A stretch of DNA of 6,333 nucleotides, from contig CAIODE010000153.1 of assembly GCA_903856875.1 (NCBI GenBank), forward strand, positions 1 through 6,333, in the 5' to 3' direction. The notes beneath the pieces are model-generated. The model was not told the DNA's origin. It ran no database searches and was given only the letters and a program-made list of their open reading frames with translations. Positions 1 to 5,881 of this stretch are shown here, piece after piece. Position 1 is the first letter of the stretch; each line of letters opens with the position of its first letter. The translations under genes were made by a program, and so were the position numbers. The stretch is from an uncultured Burkholderiales bacterium (GTDB lineage: Bacteria > Pseudomonadota > Gammaproteobacteria > Burkholderiales > Burkholderiaceae_C).

Positions 1-254
1 GTCACTTGTGCCCTTGCCATCTGCTGCCACTGCATGCGATGCGTTTGAATCCATCCTGCGGCCGCCATAGTTTGCCAGACGCCCCAAATACACACCACGC
101 ACAATCCAGCCACAAAACTGCCGCGCCCAACTCGTGCCCAGACACTGTGAAACAAGCTGCCATTGCGCCAACGAAAAGCAGCCTGAGGCCATGCGATTGA
201 AAGCACCGACACACACTTGCGCATGACTAGGTTTTTGAGCTCATGCCTGTTCAT
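1..254 (-). CDS. PilO-like inner-membrane protein, N-terminal part (runs off left edge)
   Basis: An open frame on the minus strand starts at the ATG at 254-252 and continues to the window edge without a stop, giving 84 codons. The start codon overlaps the stop of the preceding PilN-like gene as ATGA (251-254), which suggests translational coupling. The visible part has a basic, roughly 46-residue N-terminal segment rich in Arg and Trp, then one hydrophobic helix at about residues 47-66 (starting GSFVAGLCVVCIWGVW). A Gln/Met-rich stretch follows, as expected for the start of a periplasmic coiled coil. This single-pass layout fits PilO/HofO/GspM-type proteins, which dimerise with PilN in the inner membrane. 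The call rests on topology and on position as third gene in a PilM-N-O order; I see no sequence motif unique to PilO. A second in-frame ATG at residue 11 is possible, but the coupled start is preferred. The C-terminal domain is not visible. Confidence 0.6.
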   Translation of the reverse strand, partial: MNRHELKNLVMRKCVSVLSIAWPQAAFRWRNGSLFHSVWARVGRGSFVAGLCVVCIWGVWQTMAAAGWIQTHRMQWQQMARAQV

Positions 255-847
255 GGCTCAGCCTTAAGGACCGGCGCATTCGAAGCATGCGCCCACAGGC
301 TGGCCTTCAGTTTGACTTCTACCAAACTGGCCCTACTGTGCGAGGGCTTGGTCATGGCCCGATGAGCATGAAGCATTTGGGGCGCTGTTTTCCACCGATC
401 AAACCGGGTCATGTCGTTCATCAGGGCCTGCCACTTTTCAGCGTCTTCGCTGAGGCCCTCAAACTCCAGTTGTCCGTGCTGCCATTGCAAGCTTTGCAAA
501 TCAGCCATTAAGCCTTTTTGACTGCCATGGTTTTCTAACAAAATAGCTTGTACATCGTTCAAATCGTCTCGCTCTTCCTGCCGACGCGTTAAGAAATTCA
601 CGCGCGATTTCAAATGTGCCAATTCAACTTGAGCCTTGGCTATTTGGATGTCAGTCATCCCTTGCGGTTGTTGCACTGCGCCAAAGCTTGGCAAATGAGA
701 AATGTACTGCGCCATTTCTTGTTGCGCATCAGCTTCTTCCAAAACAATCAGGACTGCAGCCAATAGCATACCGATGCCAAAAGCCATCATCATTTCAATG
801 TGAAACTTGCGAAGTTCACGTTGCGAATAACGCAGCAAGTTCAGCAT
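251..847 (-). CDS. PilN-like inner-membrane platform protein (HofN-type)
   Basis: The 198-residue product has the PilN architecture. A short cytoplasmic N-terminus begins MLNLLRYSQREL, a degenerate form of the INLLP motif by which PilN tails dock onto PilM. One transmembrane helix follows at about residues 19-37 (MMMAFGIGMLLAAVLIVL), then a probable coiled coil at about 64-105 rich in Glu, Gln, Arg and Leu. A C-terminal alpha/beta region at about 115-185 contains LQSLQWQHGQLEFEGLSED, which resembles the ferredoxin-like periplasmic domain of PilN. The ATG at 847-845 overlaps the upstream PilM-like stop within ATGCTGA (7 nt), and its own stop overlaps the next start. In the family, PilN forms a heterodimer with PilO and links cytoplasmic PilM to the lipoprotein PilP and secretin PilQ. 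Length is close to family norms (about 180-200). Sequence divergence keeps this at 'PilN-like'; it could serve DNA uptake, a pilus, or a reduced version of either. Confidence 0.68.
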   Translation of the reverse strand: MLNLLRYSQRELRKFHIEMMMAFGIGMLLAAVLIVLEEADAQQEMAQYISHLPSFGAVQQPQGMTDIQIAKAQVELAHLKSRVNFLTRRQEERDDLNDVQAILLENHGSQKGLMADLQSLQWQHGQLEFEGLSEDAEKWQALMNDMTRFDRWKTAPQMLHAHRAMTKPSHSRASLVEVKLKASLWAHASNAPVLKAEP

Positions 848-1545
848 GGCTTGATTTCTTTGAACACATTGAAATACTGACTTGCCAACTCGTCCTTGTT
901 AGGCAGTCGGAATGCCTCAGCCATGACGCTTGGCAGTAGCCCCCAAGCCTCACCCAGCTCCTTGCTTTGGGAGACACAAGTGATGGCTTCAAGTTGGAGG
1001 TCTAGCGCATTGAATTGTGCTGTGTACGCCTTGGCCAAGCTTCTAGGACAAGCCCTGCATCGCGCCAACCAACTGCCCATTGGGCTTGAATGAACTGCAA
1101 AGTCCAATGTCAACTCGGCCACTGGCAATTGGAGTGCGGCAGCCGCCTCTAGCCAACATTCGGCCGCAATGTCCTCGGGACCCCAATGCGCTTGGCAATG
1201 CACATCACTCGCCCAAATTTCAGGGGGCTCAAGCATGAGCACGGTCGGGTTTGGCCTCGCTTCAAGACAATCTTTCCTCAATTGCGATATGAGTGGCACC
1301 AAATCCGCATCCCTGCGATACAGCACCCTAGCGTGTTGAACGGCCAACACCGACCAAACCTTGACAGCGCTTGAGTTTGAGTTGACAGGGCTGCTTGGAT
1401 GGGGCTTGGGGAAGGCATCAAAGGGGATGAAAATAGGACTGACGACAAACCGCAAAGAGGCGGCTGGCGTGCGTGAGGGAAATGACAGCACAGGATCACT
1501 TTCATAGACAAGAAACAGTGCTTTGATTGGACCCGCCCCTGGCAC
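841..1545 (-). CDS. short, diverged PilM/HofM-like protein
   Basis: A 234-residue product, well under the roughly 350 residues of standard actin-like PilM and nearer the roughly 260 of E. coli HofM. Recognisable PilM-like stretches are residues 101-150, where a beta strand (TVLMLEPP) leads to an acidic helix (CWLEAAAALQLPVAELTLDF) matching PilM's 'ELEA..yiPyPldeV.lDF' pattern, and residues 157-189 (GSWLARCRACPRSLAKAY), matching 'vlLaAcrke.v..y...'. The first 58 residues are Pro/Ser-rich and unlike PilM, and the GLDIG phosphate-1 loop is absent, although SSAVKV (58-63) faintly recalls its tail. After about residue 190 the protein ends within 45 residues, so the second half of the actin fold is missing or unrecognisable. 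The upstream-most start is GTG at 1545 (in-frame TAG four codons before). No well-placed ribosome site precedes it; an AGAGGA lies about 16 nt away. A GTG at 1491 behind GAAAG is an alternative. Context (first of PilM-N-O, divergent from mrcA) supports the call. Confidence 0.55.
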   Translation of the reverse strand: MPGAGPIKALFLVYESDPVLSFPSRTPAASLRFVVSPIFIPFDAFPKPHPSSPVNSNSSAVKVWSVLAVQHARVLYRRDADLVPLISQLRKDCLEARPNPTVLMLEPPEIWASDVHCQAHWGPEDIAAECWLEAAAALQLPVAELTLDFAVHSSPMGSWLARCRACPRSLAKAYTAQFNALDLQLEAITCVSQSKELGEAWGLLPSVMAEAFRLPNKDELASQYFNVFKEIKPC

Positions 1546-1656
1546 TCGAAAGGACTACAATTCCTCTCAATCCAGTTGCTTTCTGCAACGTTCAAATTCA
1601 GCCCCCCCTGCTAGGCCCTTTTGACAATGCGGTCAGCGGTTTTTTCCGCTTAAGAC
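1546..1656. promoter_or_regulatory. divergent intergenic region between the PilM-like gene and mrcA
   Basis: These 111 bp must hold the control signals for the divergent pil-like operon and mrcA unless promoters lie inside the genes. Two small inverted repeats are visible. GTTGC (1575-1579) and GCAAC (1585-1589) flank a 5-nt centre. AGCGG (1635-1639) and CCGCT (1646-1650) flank six T. A perfect TTGACA sits at 1621-1626 on the plus strand, but no convincing -10 lies 16-19 bp downstream. A TACAAT at 1556-1561 lacks a -35. A run of seven C occurs near 1603-1609. I cannot assign a promoter to either gene. Confidence 0.4.
1635..1650 (+). repeat. small hairpin just upstream of the mrcA start codon
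   Basis: A 5-bp inverted repeat, AGCGG then CCGCT, with a loop of six T, ends 6 nt before the mrcA ATG. In RNA it would place a stem where the ribosome site normally lies. The remaining spacer (TAAGAC) holds only a weak Shine-Dalgarno match. The stem is short and could be chance. Confidence 0.25.
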
Positions 1657-4023
1657 ATGTCCAAAAAATCCAAATCAAAATCTTCTGAACAATCCGACTT
1701 GATGGAAGCGCCAAGATTGCACTGGGCATTGCGTGTGTGCCTTTGGGCCGTCGGCCTTGTGTTTGCGGGTTTGTTGTCCGTGTTGATGGTGGTGGGTGTG
1801 GCCATGGTGATGGCTTATCCCCAACTGCCCGACACTTCCGATCTGGCGGAATACCGCCCCAAATTACCCTTGCGCATTTACACAGCAGACGGCTTACTGA
1901 TGGGTGAGTTTGGCGAAGAGCGGCGCAATCTCACCCCCATCAGAGAAATTCCACAAGTGATGAAAGACGCGGTATTGTCGATCGAAGATTCGCGCTTTTA
2001 CCAACACGGTGGACTGGACTATTTGGGACTGATTCGGGCGGGCATTGCCAATTTGGGCAAACGCAAGAGCCAAGGCGCATCAACCATTACGATGCAAGTG
2101 GCGCGCAATGTTTATTTGTCCACCGAAAAAACATACACCCGCAAAATTTATGAAATTTTGCTCACATTCAAGCTCGAACATTTGTTGACCAAAGATCAAA
2201 TTCTCGAGATCTACATGAATCAAATTTTCTTAGGTAACAGGGCCTACGGCTTTGCTTCTGCCGCCGAAACTTATTTTGGCAAGTCACTCAAAGACATCAC
2301 CATTGCAGAGGCCGCCATGCTGGCAGGACTGCCCAAAGCGCCATCGGCTTACAACCCCATCAGCAATCCAAAACGTGCACGCTCAAGGCAGTTGTACATC
2401 ATCGAGCGAATGGAAGATAACAATTTCATCACCGCCAAGCAGGCCTTGGAAGCCAAGGCAGAGCCCCTGCGCATCCGGCCCAACAACGACAAGAGTCGAA
2501 TTCATGCAGAGTACGTGGCTGAGACAGTGCGTCAGATGATGTTTGCTCAGTACGGCCAAGAGACGTACACAAGGGGTCTGAACGTTTACACCACGCTGCA
2601 ATCGACAGAACAAAATGCGGCCTATCAGGCTTTGCGTCAAGGGATCATGGACTTTGAGCGTCGGCAGGTTTACCGCGGCCCCGAAAAATTCATTGAGTTG
2701 CCCACCAATCCCAAGGAGATGGAGGACGCCATCGATGAAGTGCTGGACGACCACCCCGACAATGGCGATGTCATGTCGGCTGTGGTGTTGGAAGCCAATC
2801 CGAAGAAAATTGTGGCCATTCGCCAAAATGCAGAGCAGCTTGAAATTACTGGCGACGGCTTGAAACCCGCCCAGTCTGGCCTTTCTGACAAGGCGGGTCC
2901 GAACATCAAAATCAAACGCGGCGCTGTGATTCGAGTGGTTCAAACGCCCAAAGGCACTTGGGAAATCACCCAACTGCCTGAAGTTGAAGGTGCCTTTGTG
3001 GCCATCAGCCCGCAAGACGGATCGGTCAGAGCGCTGGTGGGCGGTTTTGATTTTGCCAAGAACAAATTCAACCACGTCATTCAAGCTTGGCGCCAGCCTG
3101 GCTCTAGCTTCAAGCCCTTCATTTATTCGGCTGCTTTGGAAAAAGGGTTCACCCCTGCAACCGTGATCAACGATGCGCCTTTGTTTTTTGATGCTGGCGT
3201 CACAGGGGGGCAGCCTTGGGAGCCTAAAAATTACGACGGTACCTTCGAAGGCCCGATGACACTTCGCAAAGGTTTGGCCAAATCGAAAAACATGATTTCC
3301 ATTCGCATTTTGCAATCTGTGGGCACCCGCAATGCCCAAGAATGGGTCACCAAATTTGGTTTTGACGAAGACAAACACCCCGCCTACCTGACCATGGCTT
3401 TGGGCGCTGGCTCCGTCACCCCCATGCAAATGGCCACGGGGTATTCGGTGTTTGCCAATGGCGGCATGCGCGTTCAACCGCACATGATCACGCGCGTCAC
3501 CGATCACAAGGGCAAGATTTTGGTCGACAGTCCGCCGCAAATGGTCAACGAAGCCAATCGCGCCATCACACCCCGCAATGCGTTTGTCATGACCAGTTTG
3601 CTGCAAGAAGTCACTCGCTCAGGCACCGCGGCCAAAGCACGCGTTGCTTTAAAGCGTGACGACATTTACGGCAAAACCGGGACCACCAACGACTCTATGG
3701 ATGCTTGGTTTGCCGGGTATCACCGAAATTTGACGGCTGTGGTTTGGATTGGCTATGACACACCCCGCAAACTGGGCGATCGCGAAACAGGCGGCGGCTT
3801 GAGTTTGCCTGTTTGGATCAGTTTCATGGAAACCGCCCTCAAAAACATGCCCGTCATGGACGCCATCGCGCCCGAAGGCGTGTTGTACGTGAATGGCGAT
3901 TGGTACTTTGAAGAATATGCCAAAGGCAGTGGCGTCACCAGCCTAGGCTTGGGCAACGAAAAGGGTGGCACCTTGCCTGAGCCCGATGAGAAAAAACGGA
4001 TTCTGGATTTGTTCCGTAATTGA
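1657..4023 (+). CDS. mrcA: penicillin-binding protein 1A (bifunctional peptidoglycan synthase)
   Basis: A complete 788-residue class A PBP that polymerises lipid II into glycan strands and crosslinks them in the periplasm. A Lys/Ser-rich cytoplasmic tail (1-20) precedes a signal-anchor helix at about 25-53. The glycosyltransferase GT51 domain (about 70-250) shows all its motifs: SIEDSRFYQHGG with catalytic Glu110, GASTITMQVARN (140-151), RKIYE (162-166), KDQILEIYMNQIFLG (179-193) and LPKAPSAYNP (225-234). An OB-like insert lies at about 330-440. The transpeptidase domain carries SSFK (nucleophile Ser483, Lys486), SKN (543-545) and KTG (673-675). Length is slightly below E. coli PBP1a (850) and fits betaproteobacterial homologues. 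The first ATG is chosen because it gives the usual short basic tail; Met17 is the only other candidate before the membrane helix. No strong ribosome site is visible. The gene is divergent from the PilM-like gene, a conserved neighbourhood, and converges on cyaY with 34 bp between the stop codons. Confidence 0.97.
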   Translation: MSKKSKSKSSEQSDLMEAPRLHWALRVCLWAVGLVFAGLLSVLMVVGVAMVMAYPQLPDTSDLAEYRPKLPLRIYTADGLLMGEFGEERRNLTPIREIPQVMKDAVLSIEDSRFYQHGGLDYLGLIRAGIANLGKRKSQGASTITMQVARNVYLSTEKTYTRKIYEILLTFKLEHLLTKDQILEIYMNQIFLGNRAYGFASAAETYFGKSLKDITIAEAAMLAGLPKAPSAYNPISNPKRARSRQLYIIERMEDNNFITAKQALEAKAEPLRIRPNNDKSRIHAEYVAETVRQMMFAQYGQETYTRGLNVYTTLQSTEQNAAYQALRQGIMDFERRQVYRGPEKFIELPTNPKEMEDAIDEVLDDHPDNGDVMSAVVLEANPKKIVAIRQNAEQLEITGDGLKPAQSGLSDKAGPNIKIKRGAVIRVVQTPKGTWEITQLPEVEGAFVAISPQDGSVRALVGGFDFAKNKFNHVIQAWRQPGSSFKPFIYSAALEKGFTPATVINDAPLFFDAGVTGGQPWEPKNYDGTFEGPMTLRKGLAKSKNMISIRILQSVGTRNAQEWVTKFGFDEDKHPAYLTMALGAGSVTPMQMATGYSVFANGGMRVQPHMITRVTDHKGKILVDSPPQMVNEANRAITPRNAFVMTSLLQEVTRSGTAAKARVALKRDDIYGKTGTTNDSMDAWFAGYHRNLTAVVWIGYDTPRKLGDRETGGGLSLPVWISFMETALKNMPVMDAIAPEGVLYVNGDWYFEEYAKGSGVTSLGLGNEKGGTLPEPDEKKRILDLFRN

Positions 4024-4060
4024 ACCAGATCAGTGATGAGCTGAATGAGAGGTTCAATTA
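4017..4060. terminator. 10-bp inverted repeat across the mrcA/cyaY convergent junction
   Basis: TAATTGAACC (4017-4026) and GGTTCAATTA (4051-4060) are perfect inverted copies separated by 24 bp. The spacer contains a smaller stem, TCAG (4030-4033) with CTGA (4041-4044). The left arm contains the mrcA stop TGA (4021-4023), and the right arm contains the cyaY stop (TAA on the minus strand, 4058-4060). A transcript from either side could fold the same stem, so it may mark a shared 3' end. It is AT-rich with no T-run, so it is not a classical intrinsic terminator. Reading it as a terminator is inference; the repeat itself is seen directly. Confidence 0.4.
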
Positions 4061-4381
4061 GAAATTCAGCGACTGCCCCGACTGAGCTGAGCCAAAGCGA
4101 GAGAGGTTTTCAAAAAACTCGCCCTCGCCTTTGGTGTCCTGCCAAGTGCCGTCTTTGAATTTGTAGTGGTGCCCCCCAGACTTAGCGGCAAGCCACACCT
4201 CATGCAGGGGTTTTTGCAAATTCACAATGATTTGGCTGCGGTTGGCAAAGGTGATGGTAATCATGCCGCCCACCCTCTGATTGTCGATGTCGGCATCGGT
4301 ATCATCGTTGATTCGATCGCAACTTGTCTCAATGCGAGACAAAAGGCGTTCAGCCGTATCCAGAAATTCAAGGTCGGTCAT
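4058..4381 (-). CDS. cyaY: CyaY, bacterial frataxin (iron-binding protein)
   Basis: The 107-residue product matches the frataxin family, small cytoplasmic proteins that bind iron and modulate IscS-driven Fe-S cluster assembly. Helix 1 is acidic ([18 protein letters not shown]) and leads into an Asp-rich ridge (NDDTDADID, residues 25-33) that supplies the iron-binding surface. The beta-sheet follows with [20 protein letters not shown] (40-59). The signature [10 protein letters not shown] (61-70) includes the conserved Trp63, and HHYKF follows. The closing helix (EFFENLSRF, 88-96) completes the fold. The frame stays open to an ATG at 4423, but the ATG at 4381 is chosen because it gives the normal family length and N-terminus and has GGA five bases upstream. 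Starts at 4423 or 4396 would run into lptM. Divergent from lptM (13 bp between starts) and convergent with mrcA, as in the enterobacterial cyaY-lptM arrangement. Confidence 0.95.
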   Translation of the reverse strand: MTDLEFLDTAERLLSRIETSCDRINDDTDADIDNQRVGGMITITFANRSQIIVNLQKPLHEVWLAAKSGGHHYKFKDGTWQDTKGEGEFFENLSRFGSAQSGQSLNF

Positions 4382-4387
4382 TACAAT
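4382..4387 (+). promoter_or_regulatory. possible -10 element for lptM
   Basis: TACAAT, one mismatch from TATAAT, lies 7 bp before the lptM ATG at 4395. Used as a -10, it would start transcription at or just before the ATG, giving a leaderless or near-leaderless mRNA. That would fit the absence of a Shine-Dalgarno site before lptM. The hexamer 17 bp upstream (TCCAGA) is a poor -35, and the site lies in the 13-bp space between the two start codons. Speculative. Confidence 0.2.
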
Positions 4388-4394
4388 CCGTGAC

Positions 4395-4607
4395 ATGTTC
4401 AAAGTTTTGAGAATTTTAGTCATTGCCCAAACCCTTGGCGTTTGTGCGGTGGCTTTGACTGCCTGCGGTCAAAAAGGGCCTCTGGTTCATCCCCAAGACC
4501 CCTTGTCGGCAGACCGCGCCACTTTGCTCCAAACTTTAACACCTCGTTTTCAAAGCGAGGCGCCAGCAGTCCCCGCCCCCCTGACACCTCCCGCCACAAA
4601 ACCATGA
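4395..4607 (+). CDS. lptM: LptM, small lipoprotein supporting LPS translocon assembly
   Basis: A 70-residue lipoprotein (formerly YifL/LppL type). A short basic start and hydrophobic core ([19 protein letters not shown]) lead to the lipobox LTAC with lipidated Cys24, followed directly by the family signature CGQKGPL (24-30). The remainder is a flexible Pro/Ala-rich tail ending [11 protein letters not shown]. In E. coli, LptM binds LptD-LptE in the outer membrane and promotes correct LptD disulfide formation. The ATG at 4395 is chosen because it gives a proper signal peptide; the same frame is open upstream to 4281, but that stretch lies within cyaY coding sequence. No ribosome site is visible before the ATG. 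The stop overlaps the lysA start as ATGA (4604-4607). Length matches the family (E. coli 67). Confidence 0.92.
   Translation: MFKVLRILVIAQTLGVCAVALTACGQKGPLVHPQDPLSADRATLLQTLTPRFQSEAPAVPAPLTPPATKP
4413..4418 (-). promoter_or_regulatory. possible -10 element for cyaY inside lptM
   Basis: On the minus strand this reads TAAAAT, one mismatch from TATAAT. It lies 31 bp before the cyaY ATG (4381), so a transcript would start near 4406 with a leader of about 25 nt holding the GGA ribosome site. A matching -35 is weak (ACGCCA at 17 bp spacing). Since cyaY has only 13 bp of free upstream space, its promoter must lie in lptM coding sequence, which makes this position plausible. Confidence 0.25.
4542..4560 (+). 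repeat. hairpin in the 3' part of lptM, upstream of lysA
   Basis: CCTCGTTT (4542-4549) can pair with AAGCGAGG (4553-4560) across a 3-nt loop, giving an 8-bp stem with one G-U pair in RNA. It lies in lptM coding sequence 44 nt before the lysA start. A role in tuning lptM versus lysA output or mRNA stability is conceivable. There is no T-run, so it is not an intrinsic terminator, and coding constraint could have produced it by chance. Confidence 0.3.
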
Positions 4608-5881
4608 ACGCCAACACCCTTCCTGGACAGCCTCACATTGCTTACCAAGCCAATACCTTGTGCATGGAGAACGTGAAGCTTGCCGATATCGCTGCCCAAT
4701 TTGGCACGCCGGTCTTTGCTTATTCCAAAGCATCCATGCTGTCGGCACTGGCGGCCTACCAGCGTGGCTTTGCAGGCCGCAGAGTGCAAATTTGCTACGC
4801 CATGAAGGCCAACTCCAATTTGGCCGTGCTGCAGGTCTTCGCCAAAGCCGGTTGTGGCTTTGACATTGTCTCGGGCGGAGAGTTGGCCCGCGTTTTGGCA
4901 GCAGGTGGTGCACCTGAGAAAATCATTTTTTCGGGTGTTGGCAAAACACGCGCAGAAATGAAACAAGCCCTCGAGCTCGGCATTGCTTGCTTCAATGTAG
5001 AAAGCGAAGCAGAGCTGGAAGTGCTCAACGAAGTTGCCTTGTCACTGCAAACAAAAGCGCCTGTCAGTTTGCGCGTCAACCCCAACGTCGACCCCAAGAC
5101 ACACCCCTACATTTCAACGGGCCTCAAAGGCAACAAATTTGGCGTTGCACACGAAAGTGCGGTTCAAACTTACAAGCGCGCAGCTGCCTTGCCAGGCTTG
5201 GCTGTGGTGGGCATCGATTGCCACATTGGCTCGCAAATCACAGAAGCCACACCGTATTTGGACGCCATGGACCGGATTCTTGATTTGGTGACCGACATTG
5301 AAGCGGCAGGCATTCCCATTCACCACATTGACTTTGGCGGCGGCTTGGGCATCAACTACAACGGCGATACACCACCTGCTGCAGATGCCTTATGGCAACA
5401 ACTGCTGGCAAAGTTAGATGCGCGTGGCTATGGTCAGCGGCAACTCATGATTGAGCCAGGTCGCTCCTTGGTCGGCAACGCAGGTGTGTGCTTGTCTGAC
5501 GTGGTGTTCATGAAGCCAGGCGAGCAAAAGAATTTTTGCATCATTGATGCCGCCATGAACGACTTGCCCCGTCCTGCCATGTACCAAGCATTTCACCAAA
5601 TTGTGCCCGTCAGCCCACGCGCTGGTGCAACCAGCTTGGTAGATGTGGTTGGCCCAGTGTGTGAAAGTGGCGATTGGATTGGCCGTGATCGCGAACTCAA
5701 TGTCCAAGCCGGCGACACCTTGGCTGTGCTGTCGGCAGGCGCTTACTGCATGAGCATGTCAAGCAACTACAACACCCGAGGCCGTGCAGCCGAAGTGCTG
5801 GTTGATGGCCATCAAGTGCATTTGATTCGCGAGCGTGAAACAGCGGCGGACACCTTCCAAGGTGAACATTTGGCACCTTGA
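4604..5881 (+). CDS. lysA: diaminopimelate decarboxylase
   Basis: A complete 425-residue cytoplasmic PLP enzyme of the alanine-racemase-fold (group IV) decarboxylases. It converts meso-diaminopimelate to L-lysine and CO2, the last step of lysine synthesis, and draws on the same pool used for peptidoglycan. The barrel domain shows YAMKANSN with PLP lysine Lys68, the FDIVSGGEL strand (87-94), HIGSQ (207-211), GGGLGI (245-250) and EPGRS (284-288), which contact the cofactor phosphate. The C-terminal beta domain carries PVCESGDW with active-site Cys353, and AGAYCMSMSSNYN with the substrate-contacting Tyr389. The ATG at 4604 is chosen because it overlaps the lptM stop (ATGA) and gives normal family length (about 415-420). 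The frame is open upstream to 4442, but that part overlaps lptM and looks unlike LysA. With no ribosome site of its own, translation is probably coupled to lptM. Confidence 0.97.
   Translation: MNANTLPGQPHIAYQANTLCMENVKLADIAAQFGTPVFAYSKASMLSALAAYQRGFAGRRVQICYAMKANSNLAVLQVFAKAGCGFDIVSGGELARVLAAGGAPEKIIFSGVGKTRAEMKQALELGIACFNVESEAELEVLNEVALSLQTKAPVSLRVNPNVDPKTHPYISTGLKGNKFGVAHESAVQTYKRAAALPGLAVVGIDCHIGSQITEATPYLDAMDRILDLVTDIEAAGIPIHHIDFGGGLGINYNGDTPPAADALWQQLLAKLDARGYGQRQLMIEPGRSLVGNAGVCLSDVVFMKPGEQKNFCIIDAAMNDLPRPAMYQAFHQIVPVSPRAGATSLVDVVGPVCESGDWIGRDRELNVQAGDTLAVLSAGAYCMSMSSNYNTRGRAAEVLVDGHQVHLIRERETAADTFQGEHLAP

Noticed and set aside
2..214. A 70-codon minus-strand frame at the left edge.
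   Set aside because: It covers the same bases as the PilO-like frame but starts elsewhere. The PilO-like frame has the coupled ATGA start, a clear membrane helix and no stop to the edge.
1278..1595. A 105-codon minus-strand frame overlapping the PilM-like gene and reaching into the mrcA gap.
   Set aside because: It is out of frame with the PilM-like pattern, Cys/Ser/Pro-rich without domains, and not placed to couple to the downstream gene.
1621..1626. A perfect TTGACA as the mrcA -35 box.
   Set aside because: No -10-like hexamer lies 16-19 bp downstream, and the position leaves almost no room for a leader before the ATG at 1657.
2383..3606. A 407-codon open frame antisense to mrcA.
   Set aside because: It lies wholly opposite a complete PBP1a with all catalytic motifs. 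Its product is His/Arg-rich with no recognisable domain, as expected for a shadow of the coding strand.
4382..4423. Upstream cyaY starts at 4396 and 4423.
   Set aside because: They add residues not typical of CyaY and overlap the lptM start. The ATG at 4381 has a ribosome-site-like GGA and gives the normal length.
4442..4603. A 54-residue N-terminal extension of LysA in the open frame.
   Set aside because: It overlaps lptM in another frame, looks unlike LysA, and would exceed family length. The ATG at 4604 sits in an ATGA coupling overlap.
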